Positions 8,111 to 17,380 of a DNA stretch of 19,539 nt are shown piece after piece. The notes below the pieces were generated by a model that was not told the origin of the DNA, did no database searches, and saw nothing but the letters and a program-made list of their open reading frames with translations. Made by a program: the position numbers and the translations under genes. Positions within the stretch are counted from its first letter, which is position 1. Each line of letters begins with the position of its first letter. Source of the stretch: Euperipatoides rowelli (Eukaryota > Onychophora > Udeonychophora > Euonychophora > Peripatopsidae); the NCBI GenBank assembly GCA_003024985.2, contig PXIH01S0000878.1; one strand, given 5' to 3'.

Positions 8111-9503
8111 CAACACACGACACGTATTGCTGTATAATTCTAAATAAAGTTTATGATTAAACTATTAAATTAGTATTCAATTACCATACATTTATTATTA
8201 ATTTTTTAAGGGAATATTTAATTTATACATATTTTATGCCTATTATGAAATGTAAAAAAAAAAATGGTACACTTTACAACTTTTATGAAAATGGCTTTTT
8301 TAAGTCTACATTCAAGAAAAAACTTTTTACATATTCTATAAAATAAATTATCAGTTCAAAATTGACATCAATGTATACAAATAAAAGTTCCTTACATAAA
8401 ACAATCAAAGCAATAATTTAAAGGGGTATACACAAACTATAGAGGAAGAGAAGATAAAAATCACAAGCACTATTTAATAAAGAAATTTAAATACAGTAAA
8501 ACCCCTCCAGCCATGATTGATTGGAAGCAACGCTTGTTCGAACTGGTGAATCCATTTTGCAGGTTTAGAACCCTACATTTTTTTTGTTGTTTGTACTCTT
8601 TTATGAGACAACTTTATTCCGTTTATTATATAAAAATTTCCTGTTTATGTTTGTTATAATTTAAAGTTTATTTAACATTTTGTTTTAATTTTGTAGTATG
8701 GTAATAAATTTTTCTTAATTTATATATTTAAAATGTCAAATAAAATATTTAATGTAAATATTAGGCTATAAACAGCAGTTTTAAAATTTCACTCTTTAAA
8801 ATTATTAACATTGCAAACATTAAAAGAAATTCTCAAAATAAATATTATATTCTTGGCTTTTAGGAAAGAAATCTGTCAATGTAAGTTGACGTAATGATTA
8901 TCGATCATTTAAATCTAAAGCTATATTTCTCCATCTTTTGATAAACATACTGTAACACCTGTGGGCATCGCCTTTTTTTACTTTACATATTTTAGATCAT
9001 TATCAAAACTAAGGCTCCTTATCAAACCTAATGTTTTCTACAGGTGAAATTAAAAACTCCTAGCTCTCATATGTAGCAGTGATTTCTGAAGTTAAAAGAC
9101 AGTTAACATGGCAATTAAGAAATCAAAATGATAATGTTGTTCGCATCGTTGAAGTGAAATGCAGACAATGTATTGGGCTATGCAGCATCCAAGTTATTCA
9201 AATCGTGATTTTTAATCAAGGCCTGGGAAGGTATCATGAGGCAGTGGCCAACCATATTTTGATTTCTTAATTACCATGGAAACTGTCGGTCTTTTAACTA
9301 GAGTAGATAATTATTATTTATAGTATAGGTTTTGTAGTATTCAGATAAAAATTTAAGTATAAAATTAGCAATTAAATTATTTATAATATTTCCATTCTTT
9401 ACTATTATATTATCTTTGAAAAACATTTACATATATGGCAATAAAATATACAAACAATTCCATATACTATATGTTTATAAAGTTTATTTACTTTCAGTTT
9501 ACA
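8111..9503. other. AT-rich stretch, one isolated short ORF
   Basis: Nothing recognisable. The plus-strand frame 9079-9270 (63 codons, with RIVEVKCRQCIGLCSIQV) lies in a less AT-rich island, but it has no clear acceptor, no recognised motif and no conserved neighbour. It is left uncalled. Several TACAGTA/TACTGTA words occur here. Confidence 0.45.
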
Positions 9504-9625
9504 GAAATTGCTAGTACATACAGTATGAGCTGAGTTTTTAATTGCAATATGTTTGTTTATTCATGAAATTGCTAGTACATACAGTATGAGCTGAGTTTTT
9601 AATTGCAATATGTTTGTTTATTCAT
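9504..9625. repeat. Exact tandem duplication, 2 x 61 bp
   Basis: Unit GAAATTGCTAGTACATACAG and onward through TGTTTATTCAT occurs at 9504-9564 and again at 9565-9625 with no differences seen; the next copy stops after GAA. Non-coding AT-rich unit that carries one TACAGTA word per copy. Likely a recent slippage or replication duplication, or an assembly error. Confidence 0.92.
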
Positions 9626-9628
9626 GAA

Positions 9629-10686
9629 GGCTTTAATTTGAAGAATTTAAAAAAAAAATGCTAAACTAAACAAGACTTTACCTTAGCAAACATACTGTAT
9701 TAACCACAGATTCTTTGTTGTTTATTATGAGTGAATAAGTTTAAAAATATACTGTACATATATACAGCCAACCGGATCTCAAAAGCCGCACTGAAGCAGA
9801 ATGAATGATTTCACACGTATCGGAGAATTATCTATCTTTCATAAATATTTTTAAAAAATTCTGCTGTTTTAACACCATTAATTTTTAATATTTTAAACTT
9901 TTTTTTTTTTTTAGAAGGACTTTCACCGCCTAATATGATTTAATAATTAAATACAAAATAACACATTAAATATTAGTGCCAGAAAGGTAAATAATACAAT
10001 TTGAAAAAAATTAGTACATATTGATCATTCATATAGACTATAACAGCAGTAAACATTCAATCTGCTCTGGAAAAATGCATTTAAATACAAAATAAATCAG
10101 AAATTACACATTTCAGATAAAAAAAATATTTTAATTAACAAAACATTACAACACTCAAAACAACAAAATTATTTTCTATCTCCCCCCCCCCCTTCTCTAT
10201 TTAGATGAGAAAAAAAATTGAAAACTTATAACTTGTCAAAAACTAGAAATTAAAAAACTGAATAAAGATAAATTTCAATCACTTAAAAACACATAAAATA
10301 ACTGCAGAAAAAGGTTAATCCAATGTTAAAACAATATTTTTATAACAACTAGAATAAAACAAAGGTACAAATATTTATAGAGAAAGCCTAAAGTAGTACA
10401 GTAAAAATAAAACAGCATAGAATACCCATGAAAAATATTAGTGTACTGTATATTACATTTTAACACCAAAAAATTCATAGTAATATTCAAATGCTTGAAA
10501 AAAAATTAAAAGTAACTTGTAAAACAATTTCTCTAGCACCCTTCCTTTAACTGCTTAATGATATAGCCTATGGGCATATCAGCGCCCACACAAAGTTTGG
10601 CAAAATATTATTCTAAAATCGTATATGCAATATAGCGATCAAAACTTAATAATCTCATGCATTAATTACAGGTGGTTTTAAATTAA
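9629..10686. other. AT-rich stretch, no gene seen
   Basis: Dominated by A/T runs with a C-homopolymer at about 10182-10192. No recognisable coding segment. The right end would be 3' flanking DNA of the minus-strand terminal exon at 10806-10930. Confidence 0.5.
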
Positions 10687-10692
10687 TTTATT
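10687..10692 (-). promoter_or_regulatory. Candidate poly(A) signal AATAAA
   Basis: AATAAA on the minus strand, about 115 bases after the stop codon of the terminal exon at 10806-10930. In such AT-rich DNA this hexamer is frequent, so position relative to the stop is the only support. Confidence 0.25.
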
Positions 10693-10805
10693 TTGAAACA
10701 TTCAAATCTCTGTAAGTTCTATCTCCGGCACAATATAAAAATAAAAAAAAAGGAAACATATAAGAATAAACAAATTGCCATTTTTTTCTGATAATAGGAA
10801 AATAA

Positions 10806-10930
10806 CTAAGCGGTGATGTTTGTTTCTTCATAAAACAGATTGTCAGACGAAAATATCACATGATCATGCTTCTTGCAGACCTTGAAAAATATAGCATACA
10901 GAGCAATTCCAGCCAAATAATTGCCGATAG
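10806..10930 (-). CDS. Probable 3'-terminal exon with membrane helix (exon E)
   Basis: After an acceptor TTTTTGGGTTAG above 10930, a phase-1 frame runs 40 codons to TAG at 10806-10808. If the previous exon ends in G, the first codon is GCT (Ala). The peptide has a clear membrane segment (IGNYLAGIALYAIFF) followed by a positively charged stop-transfer KVCKKHDH and a polar tail ending NLFYEETNITA. This is typical of the C-terminus of a single-pass or multipass membrane protein with a cytoplasmic tail; the family is not recognised. The acceptor tract is only moderate. The frame is also open some 11 codons further upstream, so an alternative acceptor is possible. The phase fits exon D at 12.79 kb, and it lies between D and the A-C module exons. 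Confidence 0.45.
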
Positions 10931-10967
10931 CTAACCCAAAAATGGATGCGCAATTTAAAAAAAGAAT

Positions 10968-10989
10968 TTATATATACCGGTATATATAA
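10968..10989. repeat. 22-bp perfect palindrome
   Basis: TTATATATACC followed by GGTATATATAA is a perfect palindrome with no loop, just upstream (minus strand) of the exon at 10806-10930. It may be a simple TA-rich palindrome, and no function is implied. Confidence 0.8.
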
Positions 10990-12342
10990 ATAACCTTTTT
11001 TGTTTTTTAATTAAGTTAGAATTTTATAATAATGATTACTTTATGTAAATTCATTAGAAATATTTATATCGGTTGATCAAGCACATCGAATTAGAATTTT
11101 TCACAGCGTAAGTTTAGAGATGTCCAAAAGAGATTATACTGGACTTAGTAATAGAGAAATAGCACACTGACTTTGTGCAGAATCTTCTATTAGCGCTGTA
11201 GTAGTCGCTGTCAGAAAGATACAAGAGTCGTTGTGGTGTATCTGTGAGATACATGTGTATATGTTCTCCTGTCTCAATATTTAATCTTTGCAAATCAACT
11301 AAATATAATAAAATTATTTAAACTTTGACAATTGTATGCTCTTAAATGAAAGTTGGATGCAATGCTAGTATTTTACCACAATATATAATAATCAGGAACA
11401 GTGTGAAAAAAAAAGTTAAATTAATAGTCGTCATATCTTATTAAAAAAAATAAGAAGATACGTTTAGACAAAAAAAAATGCATTTCATAAATTAATGTTT
11501 TGCTTCAATAACTAAAATATATTAGAAAACATTAATATTAATTAAAATAACATTAATATTAATTAAAATAAAAAATAAATTAAAAAACTTATGTAAGTTG
11601 TCATGGTGTATCTGACAGATAAAATCACATGTAATCAAGGTACACCTTGCCATCACAGCACTGTCTAATTGACTAATGAAAAAACTCACTAATTCAGACA
11701 TATTGAAGGCTGTATAGTATTCTAGCTCAGCGTGTTCGCTATAATGACATGATTGAAGATGAAATAAGTATCTAAGAGATACCACTACTACTGCAGGTTT
11801 AGACTGAATTCAGCCAAGAAAGCTTCCGGAGGCAATATGAATCATAATAAATTCTCCACAAAGAAAAAAAAAGACAGCTTCGGACGCTACTTTGTACCCT
11901 TCCAGTTACCGCATTATGTTATTCAAGAATTCTTTTAAGTAATACCAAACTAGTAAAATTTAAATTTTGCAGTACAAGTTCAAAGATTTTATACCTTATT
12001 TGCTGTCAAGTGCAGCATCTTTTAAGTTAGTTATTTTGTAGGTAATCAATCTTCAAGCTTACCACAACCTTGTGGAGATCAGTCGCAAAGATTTCATTAT
12101 GGATTTTTTTTTTAGGACTCCCAAATCAAATTCTCTATAAAATGTGTATATCTTTTGAGTCAATTTTTGTGTGTGTATGTTCCATATTTGTAATTTATCG
12201 TAAGTGCTGTCTTATTTTAATTCCGGAAATTAAGCCATGTATTTTTTTTCAAGACGCTCGACGCACCACTGCAATTTTCACATTACTTAACGTCAATTCT
12301 CAAGAACGCTATAATTGATGATAGACCAAATTAAACCCTACC
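10990..12342. other. AT-rich stretch with recurring GTATCT/AGATAC motifs
   Basis: No gene called. A small palindrome GTATCT-GTG-AGATAC at 11238-11252 recurs as GTATCT-AAG-AGATAC at 11768-11782, and as a weaker GTATCTGACAGATA at 11608-11621, each with related flanks (GTTGTGGT or its inverse). This could be a small repeat family or the ends of a miniature element about 550 bp long. On the minus strand GTTGTG|GTAAGCTT at about 12066 is a good donor, but no matching acceptor and frame were found. Confidence 0.35.
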
Positions 12343-12377
12343 AATTTGACGTTTGCTTCAGGAGAAAACGTCAAATT
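12343..12377. repeat. 12-bp inverted repeat
   Basis: AATTTGACGTTT at 12343-12354 pairs perfectly with AAACGTCAAATT at 12366-12377 across an 11-base loop. The surrounding DNA is plain. It may be a solo foldback relic. Confidence 0.7.
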
Positions 12378-12748
12378 AAAAAATTATAAAAAAAATACTT
12401 AACATTTTCCGATTTTAAAACAGTTTGAAATTTGACAGTGTATATAAAAATAAGGTAAAGTATACAATACATCGTACTTTAAATTTACTCAAATGATTTA
12501 AATGAAGAAATTAAATAATTTTATTCACATTAAACAAAATAAAGTCATTCTTTTAGAAGTACAACTAATGTAGTATAACGATATGTACTGTAGGTAAACG
12601 AGAGATATGCTTTGTTTTGTACAAGTGGAGATTTTAATAATACGGTATATAAATATTATATATTTTTGCTATGGGACTGGATGGACTTTCCGGATTTGAA
12701 CTGGTGGGGTTTTTCTGTATTTGAATTCAGTTCTAATGATGAACTTAC

Positions 12749-12794
12749 CAGGTTCCCGTCTAGGTGTCGCAATAAAATCTTTTGAAACAAAATC
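12749..12794 (-). CDS. Small internal exon D (phase 0-1)
   Basis: Strong splice signals on the minus strand: acceptor TTTTCTTTCTTAG above 12794 and donor AACCTG|GTAAGT below 12749, bounding a 46-bp exon. In phase 0 it reads DFVSKDFIATPRREP and leaves a final G, so it exits in phase 1, the entry phase of exons A, B, C and E. One other phase has a stop; the remaining one is open. ATPRRE contains a TP-basic site like those in the A-C modules. The shared phase, strand and motif make it a plausible upstream exon of the same gene. No family is recognised, and a 46-bp exon alone cannot be proven by eye. Confidence 0.45.
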
Positions 12795-13200
12795 CTAAGA
12801 AAGAAAATATGTACAAATATAGGATATAAAATTTTGTTTTAAAATGAGTAAACTTGAAGACTAAGTATAAAGTAAATGACAAACTATTATAATAAATATG
12901 TACTTAGCCCAACAAAATTGACTTTTCAAACAAATTTAAATACCAACATGAGGAGAGGATATTAATAAGTAATGGTCAGGCAAACTTATAAAACATGCTA
13001 CTTATTGTCACTATTCTCCCATTCTTATGCCTACTTATTTAGTCCAGACTAGGCCATAGAAAGGTCAATAGTATTTTATTTCAGTATACTATATTTAAGT
13101 TCTATGTTTTATCTAATTGAAGGGAAAAAAAGATGACATACATGAAAAGCAAAAAAGTATGTCAGTCCTTTTTTTTTACCAAGTCTATTGTTAAGTATAT
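12795..13200. other. AT-rich stretch, no gene seen
   Basis: No open frame or splice pair of note. If exon D belongs to a longer minus-strand gene, this is its upstream intron. Confidence 0.45.
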
Positions 13201-13455
13201 TTTTGACTGCATTGTTAATTTTATTATATTTAAATTTTTTTTTAACATTTTGTAGATTTTTTTTTTTTAATAAATAATTTACTATTCAAGTAAACAGAAA
13301 ACAATTATTAAATAAGATACTGTATTTNTTTTGACTGCATTGTTAATTTTATTATATTTAAATTTTTTTTTAACATTTTGTAGATTTTTTTTTTTTAATA
13401 AATAATTTACTATTCAAGTAAACAGAAAACAATTATTAAATAAGATACTGTATTT
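13201..13455. repeat. Tandem duplication, 2 x 128 bp, N at the junction
   Basis: The unit starting TTTTGACTGCATTGTTAATT at 13201 recurs from 13329 with no differences seen, apart from the N at 13328, the last base of copy 1. The unit contains T and A homopolymers. An ambiguous base exactly at the junction of identical copies is what a mis-merged contig overlap would leave, although a true recent duplication would look the same. Confidence 0.9.
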
Positions 13456-13456
13456 T

Positions 13457-14201
13457 TATTCCATATTGGACTTAAAATGTAAATTCAATGCTGTTTTGAA
13501 CTTACTATACTGTAATTGAAGAAGCTTCACCAGGTGAGCATTCAAAATGATTAATTTTTTATTAAAAATGTCAATTTAATTCTCTTTAAGCCAATAATAT
13601 TCATGACAACTTGTGAAGGAGAAAGTACTGTAAATAATATACAAACAAATAAATATACAGTAAATAAGACATTTTGTAAGGGATTTGAGCTTAAGGTGGA
13701 TGAAAGTTTTTATTTTAATTGTAGTGTGGCCGGGTTTTTTAGCTTTGTGGTTGAATTCCCCATTACTTCAAGGATCAGAGCTTTCCTAAGAGGGAAACTC
13801 TAATTTCTAAGATTGATAATTTTAAAATTAGTTTTTGAAAGGATACCCTGCTTCCTGGCTTTGTTCAATGAGTCATCAAATGTGTGAATGGAATCAAGGT
13901 GGTTTTGATAAGTTTGGCAAACAACTACTGAATATATTTAAAGTGGTCAAGAGTCTTTAATATGGGAGAATTATCTTACTGGAGCTTGATGTCGGATCGC
14001 CAGTTGGGAGTGGGCAGTCGTTTTACTGGATGCTTGAGTGAAACGAATGCACTCAGACTATTGTATCTGGAAACAGACATCAGCTTTTGGATTAGCTTGC
14101 AATTGAGGCTAAGCAGAATGTAGGGTTGACTAATAGATTAGGATCTCTTTTATACTCTTGGATCGGATTGAAGATCATATCGTTGATAACTTTAAAATAA
14201 G
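13457..14201. other. No gene called; composition shifts after 13.8 kb
   Basis: Plain AT-rich DNA to about 13.83 kb. From there to about 14.65 kb the plus strand becomes G+T-rich and less AT-rich. A plus-strand ORF 13603-13803 (66 codons) has no motif. A plus-strand donor-like CACCAG|GTGAGC sits at 13532-13534 without a clear exon. The shift suggests inserted foreign or repeat DNA rather than a host exon. Confidence 0.35.
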
Positions 14202-14234
14202 GATTGGACCATTCTAGTGTGGAATGGTCCAATC
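14202..14234. repeat. 13-bp perfect inverted repeat
   Basis: GATTGGACCATTC at 14202-14214 pairs perfectly with 14222-14234 around a 7-base loop (TAGTGTG). It lies inside the G+T-rich segment at 13.83-14.65 kb, and the hairpin may belong to whatever element that segment came from. Confidence 0.75.
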
Positions 14235-15060
14235 AGGATCTAAGTTTAAAGCTGTCTTCATAGTGGTCGGTGTTTATTTATATTACCTGTTGAAGTTTGA
14301 TCCGGTTCAAGCTGATTTGTTAAGTTTCCATGGTGATTAGGTTGGCATTTCAGGTTATACTGAGGAAAACATTAACATTTCAATTTTGTTTGGGTCGAAA
14401 TATTTTTGTATATGGAAAATTCCTTTTAACTCAAAATGTTATTTTTATATAAGTTGGGTAGGTTTTGCCAGCTTTGCATTGAAGTTGTATTTTATTGACT
14501 GAGCGCCAATAAGATTGTAGAAGGTTGATTGTGGAATATCTGCTACTCCAAATGACCTCGAATGTTCATTGGTGAGAACTCAAGTTTTATTATAAAGTTT
14601 TTTAATAAACTTTCACTATGATTGTCAGTTTATTATTGACTGCCATGACATTCCTAGAGTTGGCTACAGACCAAGGTCTATTTGCTGTAAATACTTCTTA
14701 ACATACAATAATAACCAGGGGTCTATGACTACAAGGAACCTGAGAGCCATGGCTTCTGAAAAAAAAAGATTAATTTCAATGTTTAATGACCTTCACCAAA
14801 ACGTCAGTATAATAAAGTTTATCTAAAAATTAAATACATAAGTTACAACTAGTTTTTCTTGCTTTATCATTGTTACGAAGCTTAAAATAATTTGATAATA
14901 AATTTGAATGGTCCAGTACTTCAAGAATGACATAATTACGGACAGAAAAATAAGTAAATTATACCGAAAGTTTTTAAATAGACAAATTTATTTACCATTT
15001 AAATATTGTTAAAGATATGTATTTTTGAATTTTTGCAACATTGCATGTGCACCCCCCCCC
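14235..15060. other. G+T-rich segment then AT-rich, no gene seen
   Basis: The G+T-rich zone ends near 14.65 kb. An AATAAA at 14602-14607 follows a T-rich stretch and could be a plus-strand polyadenylation signal of a degraded LTR or transcript. No frame is convincing on either strand. AT-rich DNA follows up to a C run at about 15052. Confidence 0.35.
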
Positions 15061-15140
15061 CTTTTCCTTGTGCCACTGCTTACCTGGCTCCTAACAATTT
15101 TTGCCGGCTCCTGAACTTTTGGAAGATTTGTACACCCCTG
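15061..15140 (-). repeat. hAT-like transposon end (minus orientation)
   Basis: Read on the minus strand from 15140: CAGGGGTGTACAAATC, then GGAGCCGG and AGGAGCCAGGTAAGCAGTGG, followed by a run of G. CAGGGGTG with a following CAAA is a common hAT-type terminus, and the internal GGAGCC repeat is typical of non-autonomous elements. The inner AGCCAG|GTAAGC looks like a splice donor, but the element reading explains it better. The other terminus was not located. Confidence 0.35.
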
Positions 15141-15283
15141 ATAACAACAGTAAATACAGTACGTTTAAAGTAATCTTAAACAAACTGGATATGAAATACA
15201 CCTTAATGTAATTATTATCAATATTGACACAGGCAAAATATTTTAATGATTGAATATTTTTTATGAATACATTATATTTATTA

Positions 15284-15440
15284 AGATTGTTGCTCATATT
15301 AAGCTGGCATTTATATTTGTTTACAATTATTATTCATATTAGCACCAATGACTGTGCTAATACATCTGATATTTAATCAGATTGTTACTTGTACAGAGCT
15401 GGCATTATTCATATTAATTTACAATTAATATTCAATCTGT
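15284..15440. repeat. Imperfect tandem duplication, ~95-bp period
   Basis: AGATTGTT..AGCTGGCATT with following TTTACAATTATTATTCAT at 15284 recurs in altered form from 15379 (AGATTGTTAC..AGCTGGCATT..TTTACAATTAATATTCAA). Small inverted pairs TTAGCAC/GTGCTAA and ATCTGAT/ATCAGAT lie between. It is older than the exact duplications elsewhere. Confidence 0.55.
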
Positions 15441-16163
15441 TGTGACCTATCCTTTATTTCAGGTAAAGATACTACTTATTATACTTCATTGGGATAATAA
15501 TGTTATACTTAAGACAAACAGTGAATAAATAAGGATAATAAAAACATTTATATAATTCACAAAAGATTTCAGGTTTTAATAGTGCATTCACACTTCAAGC
15601 AGTCTTAGGTAATTCACGATCATGAGGATTTATTTTGAATGGTTAGTTTTATGCTGCTTAATTGCACACTTTTTTTCAAAAGCTACAGAAGTTTTCCAGG
15701 TGCTCTAGGAATAATTCTGCAACCAGATTTAGAGAACAATTAAATAGTTTTAAGGGATGAGTCTAGCCAGACAGTTAAAACTTTGCTATCTAAATGCAAT
15801 AATATAATTACTTTTAGTTGCAGCTTACTTACAGTGACAAAAATTTATCTAGTTAATGTATATTTTTAAGTAAACTATTCACTTTGTAGCAAGTCTACTT
15901 GATTGGTATATTTTTCATATTTAGTTTTTAATCATACACCTAAGCTTTTTAATTCCAAAAATTTACTAGAAAATATGTCTAATTTCAAGCCAAAAATAAT
16001 TCTTATAAGAAAACGCTTTAAATTTGATTCATTTGAGGCCATTTGTACAATTGTGTAAAATATTGGAAAATTAATATTTAAGACCAAACCTGAAATTGGA
16101 ATCTCAATCTAAGAGTTTAATTTTTAATAGTCAATACTGTTAAAAACAGTTTGCAAATTAATG
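15441..16163. other. AT-rich stretch, no gene seen
   Basis: No open frame, repeat or splice pair of note. It forms the left flank of the retrotransposon. Confidence 0.45.
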
Positions 16164-16406
16164 TGTTAATTAAAGTTTAAGTTAAACAATTAATTAACGC
16201 TTATATAAACTGTCAATAGATGACACTAGTCTTGTACAGTCCAACAATAAGACTGAAACTGCTGTATAGAACAGTACAGTGTTGTACAGCTGATGAGTTA
16301 GAACATTTCTTTACTCTAATAAAATGGTTCTTCTTTAATACTTTTAAAATTTGTAAGTGCTGTTAGAATGTCTCAGTTCTGCTGATATTAACACAAAATT
16401 CAAACA
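16164..16406 (+). repeat. Probable 5' LTR of the copia element
   Basis: Ends in TTCAAACA directly before the primer-binding site, as an LTR ending in CA should. Inside are a TATATAAA box (16202-16209) and an AATAAA (16318-16323) in the right order for U3, R and U5. The 5' edge is a guess: TGTTAATTAAAG at 16164 or TGTTAAAAACAG at 16138 would both give the usual TG start. The 3' LTR is outside the window, so LTR identity and the target duplication cannot be tested. Confidence 0.45.
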
Positions 16407-16422
16407 GGTTATGGAACTAAGC
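16407..16422 (+). promoter_or_regulatory. Primer-binding site, initiator tRNA-Met anticodon-arm type
   Basis: GGTTATGGAACTAAGC follows the LTR end without a gap. The complement of the initiator tRNA-Met anticodon arm reads GGTTATGGGCCCAGC, and Drosophila copia is known to prime from the cleaved 5' half of that tRNA rather than its 3' end. Eight leading bases match and the centre is degenerate, fitting a decayed copy. Confidence 0.5.
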
Positions 16423-16423
16423 A

Positions 16424-17286
16424 GGCAGCTACTGTGAAATAGATGTAGTTAAACACATTAAACCATTGTCAGGACTAGCTGATTGGCCAATATGGAAAAG
16501 AAAAATCCGAGACTTGATGGATTACCTTGAAGGAGCCTTAGACATTATAGATAGTAAGTTGAAAAAAACCAGAACCTCTAGAACAGGAAGCTACAACAGC
16601 TTAAACTAAGAAATAAAAAGAAAATTTATGATCTGTATGGCAAGGCAAACAGTTATGCAAAATCCATGATAACAAATATGATTACATATGTGGTCTATCA
16701 AAAAATTATGGACAATAAAACAGCACAAGATGCTTGGGAGGCACAAAAAAAACAGCAGTTTGAAGCCACTTCCAAAGATCAGCTTTACAANACTGCATTG
16801 ATTTTTTTTAGTTCAGTTGGATACAAGGTGAAGATGTCTCCACTCATATAGCAAAACTGAATGAGAAACAGTGGGCTCAAGGCTAACGGTGAGAACACCC
16901 AACCAGATCTAATGCTAGTATGCAAAACTCTACAAATCTTGCCATCCAAATTTGAAACCTTTCAATCCAGTTGGATGTTATTAAGCAAAGATGAGAACAA
17001 AANATTTGATGAGTTGACAATGCAAGAAACTTTACTAAAAATACAGAAAGTAATAAAGTAGTACAAGAAGCATTAGTGGTAAAACCAAATAAACCTAAGT
17101 TGGATGTTAAACCAAACTATTCAAGGTTAAACAAAATAAAGTAAAAAAAGCTTGGCAATTGCAATTATTGTAATCAAAAAAGACATTGGGTCAAAAACTG
17201 TAAAAGTGGATTGCAGATGGAAGACCAACCAAAAACAGATCAGTTGGCACTTCTCAAAGCAATCTTGCAACTACTAGTGTATCACT
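16424..17286 (+). pseudogene. gag: gag remnant with CCHC zinc knuckle (copia)
   Basis: Capsid and nucleocapsid region in pieces. The first open segment (16424-16609) has the copia gag hallmark GLADWPIWKRKIRDLMDY but no obvious start codon. The frame changes twice near 16560-16620, then 16612-16851 reads IYDLYGKANSYAKSM and DAWEAQKKQQFEATSKDQLY. A further shift leads to 16861-17061 (LPSKFETFQSSWMLL, FDELTMQETLL). The knuckle at 17160-17201 is a complete C-x2-C-x4-H-x4-C (CNYCNQKRHWVKNC). In an intact element this protein forms the particle and binds RNA. Ns at 16791 and 17003 hide two codons. Confidence 0.88.
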
Positions 17287-17323
17287 AATGTCAATTAGTA
17301 GAAGTACAAGTCAAATGGATAAA

Positions 17324-17380
17324 GATCCAACAAATTGGTGGATTGACAATGGAGCCCTGTATTTATGGCAAAGCAAATAG
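17324..17380 (+). pseudogene. Aspartic protease stub (copia)
   Basis: DPTNWWIDNGAL matches the start of copia-type protease, where the catalytic aspartate normally sits in WWIDSGA. Here the Asp (17345-17347) is kept but the following Ser is Asn, and the frame ends at TAG 17378-17380. Everything after the active-site loop is missing: by about 17358 the sequence is already in the integrase zinc-binding region in another frame. Roughly 150 residues are lost by deletion, judged from usual copia spacing. Confidence 0.78.

Noticed and set aside
9079-9270. 63-codon plus-strand ORF
   Set aside because: No recognised motif, no acceptor or donor of quality, and no related sequence nearby; ORFs of this length are common by chance.
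11522-11785. 87-codon minus-strand ORF
   Set aside because: Its tail is a translated AT repeat (NINVILININV) and it overlaps the mini-palindromes; no coding signature.
12067-12180. Possible minus-strand exon ending at donor GTTGTG|GTAAGC
   Set aside because: The donor is good, but no strong acceptor is present, the best frame includes a ten-A run, and its exit phase does not match the phase-1 exons downstream.
12070-12318. 82-codon plus-strand ORF rich in Phe, Ile and Cys
   Set aside because: Hydrophobicity comes from T-rich composition; no start context, motif or splice support.
15087-15140. 54-bp minus-strand exon bounded by TTATCAG and GTAAGCAG
   Set aside because: The same bases are better explained as a hAT-type transposon terminus (CAGGGGTGTACAAA with GGAGCC repeats).
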